From: Phlebiopsis flavidoalba
Lineage: Eukaryota; Basidiomycota; Agaricomycetes; Polyporales; Phanerochaetaceae
NCBI GenBank assembly: GCA_035772785.1
Contig: JAOCPU010000002.1
Coordinates: 930,001 to 994,000 of the forward strand
Length of the DNA: 64,000 bases
Direction: 5' to 3'
Positions 1 to 12,379 of this stretch are shown piece by piece (the first letter of the stretch is position 1; every line of letters starts with the position of its first letter). The translations under genes and the position numbers were made by a program. The notes under the pieces were generated by a model. It did no database searches and was not told where the DNA came from. It worked only from the letters and a program-made list of their open reading frames with translations.

Positions 1-3000
1 GCAAAAACGGCTCAGCAGCAACTGGACGGCCCAAACTCTATAACGAGATCTTTTCGTGTCATCTCATCTCCCGAATTCACGCTAAAAATGCTGGCAAGTC
101 ATCTGGTCGGTCTTCTTGCCACATACGCAATTTTTGGCCCGTCCGAGTCGCTGGCCACCCCGCGCGTCGCCACCCGACAACTTCGAGTCGGGACCACTAT
201 AGATCAGCAACCCATTATCCATCCGACCCGGAATTCCATCGCAGCCCTGTGGGTTTATCCAATACAAGAACCACACCCAGGAGGCCCTTCTCGCTCATTC
301 TGGCACTTTCGATTGCCTCCTGATTAGGCATGTCGCAAACATCCGGTCATCAATCGCCGCAGGGGGTATGACTGGGAAGCCATCTGTCAGCGGCAGCCAC
401 CAAACGGAGGCGCGTCGGCGACGCGTGCATAAATAGCGGCCTTCGCACCGAGCCTCCCCGCCGGCGCAGCTCGACCCAGGGAGACCCGCCTCGCATGACT
501 GTCCAGACCCCGCGGGGTTACGTACGCATGCCCAGAGCACCTTGCGTTCGCTCTGGGCGTCGGGCCCGTGGTAAGCACGGTAAATGCTGATGCACCGCCG
601 CCGCCCTTCTCTAGGTTCAATGTCAATGACAGATGCGAGTGACAAAACGCGACAGCCAACTCTCGTACGGGACCCACTGTGCGTTTTGGAGTGACAGGCC
701 CGCGTCGGGATCGGGGTGTACTAGTAACAGCTTGGACCCACCGACTCGGTCTGTGGACGTGTGCTCCCGCTCCTAGGCAATCTGCCTATCCCTGATGTCG
801 CGTGCAAAAAACGGTTCATGCGGCGTTGGGGCCACAGCAGCTACGTGCGTACAAGCTCGGGATGTCCAGGCCAGACGCGGTGAAGCTGCCCGGGAGTGGA
901 AGTCCGAAGTCCACTTCTGCCCGGCGAGTGAATGCGCAGGCTCACATGGTTAGCTCAATTGCGTATAGGTTCCTTGATACGCTCTGTCGTATAAATCAAC
1001 TATCGTTGGTAATAACGCCGTCAGCATCTCTGAATTCAGACCTTTACCGTACACACACTCGGTCTTTACACTACGGGCCCCCAGGCTCAAACCCAGAAAT
1101 CCTGGTATTATTAGCATAGAGCGGTACGGCGGATCTCGATCTGTCATTCGTCCTTCTTGACGTTCTTGTGCATCCCTTTGGCAAAAAAAACAGCGCGAAC
1201 CAGACAGATGTCATTCACCGTAGCAAGTAGGTTTGCCGACGCCACACGCACCGATCACGCACATCCACAAGGGGGACCAATCACGGGGGGCATCATGCAT
1301 CATGTAATATTCTCTACTACTTTTGGCAGCGTCGGGTAGTCATAGCAAACGGTCATAAGTAAAAAAGCCTGTGCTCGGAACAAGAGAACAAGAAGTCGAA
1401 CGTTGTGTAGGTCATAACAATTTCGTGGATCAAATACTCGAATGGGCAAAGAAAAAGGGGGAAAATACGATAAGATATTCGAAGGGCGATGTGATGGTAA
1501 TAGCTGAGCAGGGAGAATCGGAAGACATGGTCGAAGACAAGCAAAGGCCGAAGCGTGCTCCTTCACGCGAGACCTGAAAGGCAAAGCTGAAATCTTTCAG
1601 TAAGTACGGAGCGAGATATTGATGCGTGATTACATGGACGATAAAGAGCGTGTGTGGGAGCGCGCCGTGCACGCACCGCAGTTTGGAGAAGGGCGACGAG
1701 GACGAGTGCAGACGGTGCGAAGAGAGTCCGAATCGGGAAAGAGAAAAAGGACAGAGCACAGCTGATTAGAGGGGGTGCAAAGGGATGGTGACGATTAGCA
1801 GTGCGATGAGGGGGTATTACGAAAGCTGGGTTGTCAACTGTATGTACCGATGGAGCAGGAGGGGTCTAGGATGTCAAAGGGCCAAGGTAGCCACCCTTAC
1901 GTGCACAGAAAGAGGAGAAGGTGCCTCTGGGGCACGCAGGAGCTGCGTGAAGATGCAACGATGGGATATGACCGGGGTATAGACGGGCGGGTGTGCCACA
2001 GGAAAGATGTTTATGGTATAGACGAAGTCCGAAGTCCGTGGTGGATGATGCCAAGTGACGATGTATGAAATGGAAATGCGTGATCACAACGCTCTATAGG
2101 CCACCATCAAGGGACTCCCCGTACCGTCATCCACCTGCGCAAAGGTCAGACAAAGGAAGGATGGAACCAGGTCAGTGAGTTGCCTGTGTGCGTGTGTGGG
2201 ATCAGTGAACCATGATGACACCGGTACGCGATTGCACATTGTTTGGGTGGAAGATGTAACGATGCTGGCGACGTTAATCGATAACAATGATGGTTGTGTC
2301 CCCGATGGGTCCGTGGTGCCGATGGGCACTGGGGAAAGGTCCTTTCATGTCTCGGACACGATTAGCATACAGCGTTGCCGCGGCGATACAATCGGAGACA
2401 GAAACAGAGGCCCTGTGACGTAGTGATTCCCCCTGTGATGATGTGTAACAAGCTCTCTCTGAACAGTCGGCCTGTGACACGTGTACTGAGTGCGATTACA
2501 ATGTGCCAATTTGTCAAGGACCGGAATCAGGCATACTTCATGAAACGGTCAGCGAACTCATGTCTAGGTGCCTGATAGGCGCGGAAACGAACCTTGGCTC
2601 AGACTTGCGGTGAACACGACCACTGTCATCCGAAATCTTCGGGGCGCTCCTTCTATTCTAAGTACACAGTGTTAGTCTACGGCCGGGACGTTTGATAACG
2701 TAGAGTCATATGTGGCCATCAGTGAACATAGTTTCGAGATGTTTCCACGGCGACACGACAGTAATCTGGCCTGCTGTGATATAGCTGTGATACTTTGGGT
2801 GTCGTAGGGGTATATGGTAGAGTGTGTGGTGGGAAGCGTGATGAAGTGACTGTCGAGCGGGACTCGGTCAGAGTTAAAGATACCTTGAAACTCTGTGCTA
2901 CGGTTGAGGTTTGTTCATCGCAAGTTGCATATGCACAGTGCACGAGGTTTCTGCTATTCGTTCGTGCGGTTTTTGGTGCACGATAGATGAGTGGGCCGCG

Positions 3001-5069
3001 GCGTAGGGCACGATAGGTCGTAAGGGCTAGGCAGGCCATCCTATGTGTGCACAAATATTAGCGCCGCCAACGTGTCACCTGGTATATGAAGGACAACGCA
3101 CGGTCTGGACCGGACTGGGTATACCAGCACCTCCATTGAGAATCAATTGCTCCTCTTCGTCCTCGAGCCTCATCCATGTGGACTGGGACTCCGTCAACAT
3201 CCTATCCACGTCGTCCTGGTTATACTCGGGTGTCGACACGCATACCGGACTACCTATTGTACGTAGGTACCGGAGATGTTCGTTGAGTAGTCACTTATGT
3301 TCGGGATGAGGCACCGTCCAGTCGAGGGCGCGTATGGGTTTGGTCGACGGGTAGCCCTGAGCGGAGCACTCCCTCCTCCTTTCCTCTTTCAGTGAAGTGT
3401 CTTGGTTTGGGTGTTGGCGGTGCACGGCACGACATCGGGCGAGCTAGGGTCATCCTATGGTGTAGGGGACCCGCACATTCACAGTGGGCGGCTGGACAGT
3501 GTGAGGGGTGAGGGGGCGGGGGGGGTATTGGTTATACCGGTTGAGGGACCGATGAGCCTTCTCCTCGCTGAGGACTTTAGATTGTGTGTCCGGTGGTTCC
3601 TTCTGACATGCGTGGGTGGACACCTCCGGGGTACTATGGTTTGTGCGGGGAGTGGGTCTTCGTGCGGCCTGCTTTCCGGCAATACGTCGTCCTTCTACTT
3701 GTCAGTATCCGTGAGCCTATGCGTGTGCTAACGGGGAGCCGTGAGAGCGCGGGAGTGGTGGATGTGGGTTGCTGCGTCACGTCTATTTCCGTCGAGTGCG
3801 CTCTTGTGCTTGGATGGTCCCTTGGACACAGGCATGGGGGCACGAGGAGTACATGGAGACAGGGGACCTTTGAGAGGCTTCGAGTGACGTGCTTAGACCC
3901 TTGCGCGCCCTGGTGACCTTACGTCTTCTTCTGCGAGCTTTAGTGGACTTGCTGAGCCCTCGGGAGGTGTGCGCAAGCTCTGACGCTCACAGACTTGGGT
4001 CTCTCTTGCCTGATCGCTGGTTAGGATACTGCACTACGAGCGTAGGTGTAAGGTGCGTACTTGTTGCTCGCAAACAAAAGGTGACCACTGAGAGGCTATT
4101 CTCAGGCGTCCTGTTCTCGGCTTGCCGCGTCCTCGTTCGGCTATCTTTGCCTGCACTCGACGGACCGCAGGCGCTAGGCAGTCAGTACACCCTGAGGAAC
4201 GCATGTCACAGGTCGAGGTACTACTGTCGAGGCTGCATGTTGGGTGTGGGGGTTGGGTTGATAGGTTAGGACCCTACAGGATCCGCTTGGGGACGTGGAG
4301 GGCTGAACTGATCAACGCGAAACGCGTTCAAGGCACCATTTTTGGCACCTCTGCGATGCGGGCGTGGGTTTCGTCATTAGGTGTGTTCACACCGACTGTC
4401 CATTGATTGTTTTGTGGCTGATTACGGCCCCGGTAGGTTGCGTCGCTGTTGCCTGCGTCTCTAGTCCCGATCCCTTCGAGTCCTGAGGACAGCAGGGGGG
4501 GTCAAAATTCAACAACTGCCCTCCGATATGGAGAGAGTGTGCTTGCCTGCTGCGCTGCCGTCGTGCGGGTTTCGTCCATCTCGGCCATGTGGTTTGGGCA
4601 CTTGCAGAGCGAGGGGAGGGTATAAAGTGCAAAGGTTCGTTCGCCGCCAACTTCGAGACGTCCCCAAGTCGTGCCCCGCATGTTTGCACGTGTTGTCGTG
4701 GGAACTTTGCCTACCCATTTCGGGGACAATATCCGTCACACAGGGTGACACATTTGACTCTCGGGCGTGACGTCTGCGATGGTCGTCTAGGATCGCTCAT
4801 GTGCACGTGCTCATCATCTCAGCTCGAACAATGGGTGTGGCTTAAAGCGACTCTTCGCATGGACTTATAGGCGTAACATCTTCTTTGTATCAAGACTCAC
4901 TTCTGCTGGGGTTCGCTGCAGAATTCTGGAGGACGGTACATAACAGGGTCCACCGACTCAACCATGAGTCGAGTAGCATCTTACGGGATTATGCAGATTA
5001 CAACGAGGGCATGGCAAGAAAAGTTCGTTGATCAACAAGCCCAGAAGCTGAATAAAAATCTAATCTAGA
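1..5069. other. 5-kb stretch with no recognisable gene
   Basis: Open frames here are short (126 codons at most), occur equally on both strands and show no recognisable domain, splice pattern or codon bias. I see no terminal repeat or transposase motif. It may be intergenic DNA or sequence too decayed to recognise. The nearest recognisable sequence is the decayed oxygenase copy that begins on its right side. Confidence 0.5.
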
Positions 5070-6700
5070 CTGATGGAATCTTTACAAGGATGCAGAAAGT
5101 GCCATAGACACTCTCCAAACTTGCTTCGTTGCCGTTACGCAATGTTAGTTAGCCTCGACTCGGTTACGAATGTTGCGTTTTTTTTCCGCACGCGTGGCCC
5201 AAGCCACTTTAACTACCGGTAGCTTAAGCTTGTAAAATTCGCCCCGACGATGCGACTTCTTTCCGGTTGCTAGCTGCTGAAACACGCTTCCCTCCCAGTT
5301 TCTTCAAGAGGTCCCATTCCAAGTAGTAGTCATACTCCTCGTAGTCTCCGCCGCTAGCAAGCGCGGAGTCGCACAGAATCGGGCCCACATCCAGAAACCC
5401 GTCGTAGAGAACCTGGATGGTGACTTCGACGACCGAGCTCCTTGCAGACACTTCATGACAATAGCGTCTTTGGGCCCTTCAGGTTCTTTATATTGCTGAG
5501 ATGACTGACGCTGAGGTTGTTGTGTGTGGCGTATTGGTGCTCCATCCCAAAGCCCACGTAGAAGCTACGCTCGGGAATAATTCCCCGTCTAGTTGTCGAC
5601 CATGAGCTGCGCAGAGCGCAGGAGCGCAAGGCATCCTCTTAGTGCGCACCGTTTAGCGACTGAGACATCAAACTGTTGGCTGAGCCGATGGTGTTATAAT
5701 AGAGGTGTTATAAGTCAAACGTGACTCGATAACCCGCCGAGCTCGACGGGCAATACTTCGGTGATCGACGTCGCTGTAGAGAAGGCCGTCGCGAATGCGA
5801 CAGGGATGCACGGACTGTCCTGTGAATAAATGGCTTGGCGTGTAGGACAGGAATTGTACGATTAACGGTGTTGGAGTAGCGAGACGGTTCCCGTGGGCGG
5901 GAAACGTTAGATAGCCCGTCGGCTATGGATTGAGCTGTGTGGGGGAAGATAATGGATGGCGGACCAGTGGGGACTCATACGCGAAGCAATCCGAATCTGC
6001 CAAACCGGCGCGGATGGTGTCTTTGTGAGATGTGGGATTAGGTGCTAGATGATGGCGCCCGGGGCCAGGTTCCCTGGATATGATTTGTAGCCTATCATAA
6101 GCAAAAAAAAAAAACAAAAACTATGGAACGGTGGTATTCGCCACAGCGGTAGGAATCCTCTAGGCCAGGAACCGACCGTTATACGTTGAGCTTGTCTAGT
6201 CGTCAGGCTCTATATAGTTGATCCTGTGTTTGTGTCGTAGGCCCACGAGTAGCAACCTTGCTGAGGTTGTTACAAAGAAGCCCCGTGGCTAGACGCGGTC
6301 GAACTTTCGCGCTGAAGTACCGTGAGGTCGAGCTTTCTTCCCCCCCCCTTTAACGATTCGTCCTCGTCAATAGTACATCTTCATTGTTGACGCGCGAACG
6401 GTAGGCAAGGTCTTCGCAGATCTCAGCTGAGCTGGGTGAGACTGTCTTTCGGTCGATGACCCAGCGTAAAAATCTATACGTCTGACAGTCAGTGATAGCT
6501 GTTTTTAGTCACGGGTTGAGGCACAGAGGAAGCGCACGATTGAGACACGTAACCCCCGAGATTATTTCGAATCCTTGCGCATAGTAAGATGAATCAGGTC
6601 TTTCATCTCTAACGGGTAAAAGAGTCCCAACGTGATACAGTAGGCGGCGACGTGCCAGGTGTTTCATCACCACCTCTTGAGGGCTAACGAGGATGGCGCA
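5070..6700 (-). pseudogene. Decayed 2OG-Fe(II) oxygenase copy (copy A)
   Basis: This is a degenerate member of the oxygenase family seen five more times in the window. Read on the minus strand, the C-terminal part (about 5070-5800) keeps the pattern of copies B and C: the stretch around VQVLYDG, then the CDS..L segment, the GGKRV motif and the tail before the stop. At about 6185-6420 the DNA still aligns with the exon carrying ELYKLNVYGQ in the other copies. At about 6580-6670 the peptide HVGTLLPVRDE matches SIGTLPVREED of copy C, so all exons are represented in order. Unlike B and C it carries many substitutions as well as frame breaks, and I could not read an HxD iron-binding motif. It is best taken as a true pseudogene. 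The ends are approximate. Confidence 0.68.
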
Positions 6701-7598
6701 GCCAAAACGAGTCTGCATATGCCTGCACACTATCGAATCCATGTTCTGCAGTCAGGTCAGGTCATAATTTGGCGAAGACGTAAGACTCTTGGCACGAGCA
6801 CCAAGATTCAAGTATACGATGGGAAGTTGGTTTCCATGGTACAGTGGGTGCAGGTGTTGAAAGCCCGAATTGGCGGCCTCAAAATGTTTTCCTGTGTCGA
6901 TGTCGAATGGAGTCATTGAGTCTACGGGTCTTTATAGTTTGCTTCGGGCAGCTTGCTGAGACCTGACGGCCGATCGTACGGACACTAGAGTAGAGGCAGC
7001 GATAGGGGGAGAGATCACGAGAATCATGACGATCTTATGAGCTGCGACATGTTGACACCCGAGTGTGTGGCGAAGGACAGGATGTCAGTCTGTCAGCATG
7101 AGTTTATTGCGCACAAGAAAGTAGCAAAACTCCCAGTCAGAGTCAGCATGAACGATAAAGGAAGGAAGGTGCGTCACTCACATGTGCATAAATACACCGA
7201 ATACGAGCTATATACGTAAAAGTGTGCGGCACTATATGCACGTGTGTATTTTTCTGAGTCAGAGTCAGAATGGACGGAAATGGAAACCTCTTCGTGGCGT
7301 GCGCTTAAAAACACGTCGACGCTAAGGCGGCGATTTAAATCTGCCACGCGGCTTCCTTGGCGCATCACCGACTCCGAGTCTGTAATCCTGGATTCGAGAG
7401 AGCGACGACCGCCTTGCTTTTTCATATGATCCTCATGGAAAACTGACTGACATGAAAATTAAATGAATTAACGTCAACATGGCCATTCAAGTTGAGTAAG
7501 CTCCCGAGCCAGTACAGCGCAGAAAATACCGATCTGTGTATGCATCCGTCAACAAGTCTCAGGCTGTAGTAACAACTTGGCCCGACATTTTACTACTG
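6701..7598. other. Spacer between oxygenase copies A and B
   Basis: There is no gene here. The segment around 7080-7290 contains repeated TCAGAGTCAG-like words also found upstream of copies B (near 9810) and C (near 12740). This suggests it is the upstream flank of copy A's duplicated unit. Nothing else is recognisable. Confidence 0.4.
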
Positions 7599-9187
7599 CT
7601 ACTGAGGCGCCCCCCGCACAGACGGAATCTTTACAAGTATACAAAAAGTACCGTAAATGGTTTCCAGGCTTGCATCATTACCGTAGGCAACGTAATTCGT
7701 CTCAGCTTTGTTTCCAATACCGCGTTTTTGGGCAGGCGTAGCCCAGATGACCTTGGCAATTGGCAGCGGCAGCCGGTCGAGGTCTCGATAATTCCTGCGG
7801 CTTGAACCGTAGTATGGCTTCTTCTTCTTTCCTAAGTCTCGAACTACCTTGCCACCCAATCCCGGCAGGGTAGATTCCAAGTTCTCGCGTAGCCAATCAT
7901 CGCTAGGAATCACGGAATCACACAGGACGGATTCATGATCAGTGACGGTAGTCGTAGAAGACTTGTACTGTTACTTCAAGGCCGAGCTCTCTGCAGACCT
8001 TCATGACGATCGCGTCTTTGCCCTTGAGGTTTGTAAGATTGCTGAGACTGGTGATATTGAGACTGTCTGTGGCGTATTGATACTCCATACCGAATCCGAC
8101 GTAACAGTAGTGGCGCTGTGGGGCAGGACTCGACGATTTGGGTCGGTCATGAGCTTCGCAAACGCAGAACGTAAGAGCGCTTTCTTGTGTCTCGGAGAAG
8201 GTACCTGGGACGAGTCGAAAGATGGTCGGGCCGTGGTGTTGTTAATAAAGGTTGTATGTGAGTGTCAACCCGGTACCCAGACACGACGGGCAAGACTTCG
8301 TGGTCAACGTCGCTGTAAAAGGCGGCAAAGGCGATGGATGCATGCTTCAGAGGCTCCGCTCAGTGCAGAGGCAGAGTCAAACGTGTGGTCGAACGTTCTG
8401 TGACGGAAGCGCAGAGATCCGCCTTGGTGAGCGGTAGGGAAGACAATGACGAGCGAGGCAAACATGCCGTCGCCCCGCGGGGTGTCTTTGTGGGGTTTGA
8501 AAAATGACCCAGGTCCCCTTCAGATGATTTATCAATTACGCCACACTACTCATGAAACACTTTTGACTGACCGTAAACGTTGAGTTTTGTACAACTCAGC
8601 CGAATCGATGTCTTCTCATCGTAACCGACTAGGAGTACCTTGGACAATTTGTCCAGAAGCTCCACAGCGGCAGGATCAAACTTCGCAGAGAAATACTGAG
8701 AGTCGAGCTTGCCATGCCTTGCGGTAAGTTTCATCAAAGACATCTTGGTTGTTTGACACCGAAAGTGGCCACATCACAAGCCGCTAGCGAGCCGTGCTAG
8801 ATCGTCTTCTTTGAGACGAGAGAAATCAATGCGTATACAGATGCGGGTGTGTGGTTCATTAGATGTACGCGAGGGAAAAGTGAAGCACATACCCAGATTG
8901 TCGTTATCCTTGCCGAAAGTAAAGGATCAGGTCCAATTCTGCTCGCACAGGAAGTGTTACCAATGGAGCAAGGCGGTAGATCGAGCTTCATTGCTTTCTT
9001 AATCACGTCGATGTGGGGAGGTAGCCGAGCAGTAATTACCCGCATAATAATCAAAGTCTAGCCAGTCAAAGTCGTAGTTTGGCAGCGTCAATTCAGGATC
9101 CAAATAATCAATGAAGTCGTAATTTGGCAAGGATAGTTCTGGATGAAGAAGTTCAGGTGAGAGGACGGACTGCATGAGGTTGGACAT
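7599..9187 (-). CDS. 2OG-Fe(II) oxygenase family protein (copy B)
   Basis: Predicted non-haem iron, 2-oxoglutarate-dependent dioxygenase of the fungal prolyl-4-hydroxylase-like group; the substrate is unknown. The start at 9187 gives an N-terminus with two copies of an LPNYDF-containing repeat, as in copy C. Exons then read in order: an ATP-free helical region ending TKLNVYG (about 8550-8750), and the catalytic core beginning PGSFFKPHKDTPRGDGMFAS (about 8430-8520), where H and D of HKD would bind iron. DHEVLP supplies the distal His, followed by Arg of GYRV, which would hold 2-oxoglutarate (about 8270-8330). The tail ends YGTFCILVKIP. At least two single extra bases break the frame, one just after GYRV, while all catalytic residues are kept. 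Introns of about 50-90 nt separate the exons. It lies tandem to copy C, and a TATA-like box sits about 52 nt before the start. The family call is secure; the biochemical role is inference. Confidence 0.8.
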
Positions 9188-9238
9188 CGAAAGAGTAGAG
9201 GACTGGCTCTGCTTTGGGAACGACGGAGAGTATCTGGT

Positions 9239-9247
9239 GCTTATATC
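9239..9247 (-). promoter_or_regulatory. TATA-like box of oxygenase copy B
   Basis: Minus-strand GATATAAGC lies about 52 nt upstream of the copy B start. The same octamer at the same spacing precedes copy C, so the element has been kept after duplication. Confidence 0.5.
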
Positions 9248-9399
9248 AAAAGCTCACAACCTGGATGTGCAGAATCGCCAGTGGAAAACTGGGTTTTTGG
9301 TTGTACCCGAGAGCCAGATTTGGATCGCGTAAGAAAGTAAAACTCACACCCGGAGTCAGGAAAGACTACAAGGGGACTTGAAGGGAAACATGCTCGGTT

Positions 9400-10400
9400 C
9401 TTAGACCAGCATATACGCGGTGGCGCGAGAGTGGGAATGGGAGTCATCGAGCTACTTGAATCAATGTAGGCCCAGGACTTCGGCTGCAAGAAGACTCCGC
9501 TCACTGGCAGATTAGCGACTGTTCAATGCAAGTGGCAGGGAGCGATCACTGGGCATGCACAAACGTAGCGGCCATCGGTTCTGTCGCCGAGCCTCGCACG
9601 TGTTGTATCAATGGTCGCGCTGTATAGGACCCGTTCAAACGATGGAACAGTAAAAGTCTTGCGAGTACACGTAAAATGAACGACCCCGCGATAATGGGGA
9701 TTCTTGACAGGAGTCAGAAACGGACAAAAGCGGAAGGTTCTCGACGCCTCATCGTGGCGCGGGAAGATCCGAGGCGACCATGTGGTGCGCGGTGTACCTG
9801 CGACTCTCAGGTAGAGTCAGAACGAGCAATAAAAGTGTACGCAACGCCAGGGACGCAACGAATCAAAGCTGTTACGCACTTTCATGTGCTCATCGTTTTT
9901 TCGCACGCTTGAGTACTTACACGTACACACTCTAGGGACAGGTTTCTTCGTTCCATGGCGTTGCCACCGAGACTTGACCGAGGCTGCTGGGCACTGCAGT
10001 GACCAGCGGTCACCGGTCAGATCGGTCAGAAATGATGCGATATGCTCTGCGCCCCAGACGGAATATTCATGTGAGCTAGGTCCCCGACAGACAACCACAT
10101 CAGTAGTGCTATTTTACTGATGCATTCGCCAGACTACGTACGGGTTTGCGTGTAAAAACGAGGGCAACGTGAAAGCAATTTGCTCAGCGTCCAGGCTCGT
10201 TCCAACGCCGCCGTCGGAGGCGGGTCTCTCTTGTACGTCCATGTCCCAACCCGTCTGAGTCTCATATTCTCATTGCGCGCGCACCTTACGTAGCCTAAGC
10301 GGGCCGTCTGCAACCCCGGCTCACACACTGAGACTCAAGCACCTGCAACTGGCATATCTACTATCCTCAACCGGCTCGCCGCAATGGCACTCGGAAGGCG
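9400..10400. repeat. Upstream flank of copy B, duplicated at 12380-13250
   Basis: This block aligns in order with the flank of copy C. Shared stretches include TCATCGAGCTACTTG (near 9445 and 12398), TGGCGCGGGAAGATCCGA (near 9755 and 12671) and the segment around CCCGTCTGAGTCTCATATTCTC (near 10242), matched by CCCGTCTCACATTCTC near 13101. With the genes they flank, they form two tandem units of about 2.9 kb. No gene is recognised inside. Confidence 0.7.
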
Positions 10401-10483
10401 GACTCTGATGGAGACATATAAGTATTCCCGCTACACAAGCTTGTAACAAAAGATTTCGCGCTACGAAGTACAACTACTATATA

Positions 10484-12042
10484 CTATTTCTGCTGAGGAG
10501 CTCGCACCGGTGGAATTTTCACAATAATACAAAAAGTACCATAAATCTTGCCTAAGCTCGCATTGTTTCCGTACGCGACGAAATTTGTCTCCGCTCGGTT
10601 GCTAATATCACGTTTCTTTGCTGGGGTGGCCCAAACAACCTTGGCCACTGGAAGAGGCAGCATGCGCATCTTTTGATAATTTGATTTACCAAAAGATGAC
10701 TTGTTCTTCTCTCCTACCGTCCGGACTCTCTTGCCTCCTGTGCTCTCGAGAACGGACCCTAAGTTCTCACTAAGCCAAGTGCGGCTAGGGATGACGGAAT
10801 CGCACAAGATTGAGCTACTCGTAAGGTTTTCGTAGAAGACCTGCACCGTAGCCTCGAGACCGAGTTCTCTGCAGACTTTCATGACGATAGCATCTTTGCC
10901 TTTCAGGTTCGTGAGATTGCTGAGGCTGGTGATGGTGAGATTATCGGTAGCATATTGGTACTCCATTCCGAAACCAATGTAGTAGTGGCCGTTAGGTAAG
11001 ACTCGACGATTGGTGTCCGTGATGAGTTCCGAAAATGCGGAACGCAAAAGAGCCTCTTGTGTCTCCGAAAAAGAGCAGTCAAAGCGAGGCCGAGCCGTGG
11101 TGTTGTAATACAGGTTGTATGTGAGCGTGACTCGGTAGCCAGACGCGACGGGTAAGACTTCATGGTCGACGTCGCTATAGAAGGCGGCAAAGGCGATAGA
11201 TGGTGTGGGAGCTGCAGCAATTGCGGCAGCGGAATCGAAGGTGTGGTCAAATGTTCCGTGGCGGAAGCGTAGAGAAACCGCCTTGATGAGCGGTAGGAAG
11301 GATGATGACGAGCGATGCGAACATGCCATCGTCTCGTGGGGCGGTGTCTTTGTGAGTCTTGAAGAATGACCCAGGCCCTACGTGAAGTTGTTCAACTACG
11401 CCACAACGCCAAAAGGACGTTGCAATCACTGACCGTAAACGTTGAGTTTGTAGAGTTCAGCGCGAATCGATGTCCTCTCATCATGGCCCACGAGAAGGGC
11501 CCCAGATAATTTATCAATCAGCCCGGCGGCGGCTGGATCGAATTTCGCGCAGAAATATGGGAGAGTCGAGTTTGCCTGCCTTGCGATAAGTCTCGTCAAG
11601 TACGTCCTCGTTGTTGATACCGAAAGTAGCACTATCGCAAGCCATAGCAAGCTGTGCGAGACCGTCCTCTGGGGCCTGAGAAAAATCGATACGCCTGTGG
11701 TGCAGTTTAGATTTATCAGGGTGCTCCAGGGAAATGCAATGAAGAAACCTACCTACTAATTTCCTCTTTGCCGAAGTAGAGAATTAGATCTTCCTCTCGC
11801 ACGGGAAGTGTGCCTATGGAGCAGGGCGGTAGATCAATTCTCATTGCTCTCTTGATAGTGTCAATATGGTAAGGCAGTCGAGCGGCGCTGCCAGCGTAAA
11901 AATCAAAATCGAGCCAACCAAAGTCGTAATTCGGCAGGCTTAGGTCAGGGTCCAAATATTCGACAAAGTCATAATTCGGCAGGTGTAGTTCTGGATGTAG
12001 GCCAGGCTCAGGCGAGAGATCGGTTTGTGGAAGATCGGACAT
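10484..12042 (-). CDS. 2OG-Fe(II) oxygenase family protein (copy C)
   Basis: This is the best preserved of the six oxygenase copies, a predicted Fe(II)/2-oxoglutarate dioxygenase of unknown substrate. Exon 1 (12042 to about 11760) encodes the doubled LPNYDF repeat and SIGTLPVREEDLILYFGKEE. An intron follows, then an exon (about 11690-11440) ending ELYKLNVYGQ, a second intron with an AG at about 11377, and the core GPGSFFKTHKDT. The long open frame 11329-10484 carries SLRFRHGTF, DVDHEVLPV and GYRVTLTYNL through to the end VKIPPVRAPQQK. HKD and DHEV give the 2-His-1-Asp iron triad, and Arg of GYRV the 2-oxoglutarate contact. One extra T near 11310 separates the HxD frame from the rest; without it the gene would be intact. 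I infer it is functional and that the break is a sequence error. It is tandem to copy B and has a TATA-like box at 12093. Confidence 0.85.
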
Positions 12043-12092
12043 CGGAGGAGTGGATGAACGAGTTGTTTGATGGGCGGGTCGTTTCTTCTGTT

Positions 12093-12101
12093 GCTTATAT
12101 C
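12093..12101 (-). promoter_or_regulatory. TATA-like box of oxygenase copy C
   Basis: Minus-strand GATATAAGC lies 51 nt before the copy C start, matching copy B in sequence and spacing. Confidence 0.5.
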
Positions 12102-12379
12102 CGTCCCAAGCTCACAACATGCATCTGCAGGATACTGAGCACGTGATTAACGAAGACGTGGCTCTGACAAACCCACCTGTGTGGAAAACGGGCCATGATG
12201 TATACTCGTGTCCATAGTTGGTTCGCATATGAGTCAAGTGAAACTCACAATCGGAGTCAAAAGAAGGATTAAAGGGGCGTAAAAACAAAACCGACACGTT
12301 CTCAATCAATTCTCGAACGCAAGACGATCATAGAAGGCGGCTATTGCATGAAGTGTTTCATTCAGAGTTCACAAGGAGA

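Noticed and set aside
1740..2600. Apparent degenerate tandem repetition of GATG- and TGTGA-containing words
   Set aside because: No constant period or alignable unit could be established by eye.
6104..6119. A-run as the tail of a retrotransposed copy or LINE
   Set aside because: No reverse transcriptase or target-site duplication is nearby; the run is short.
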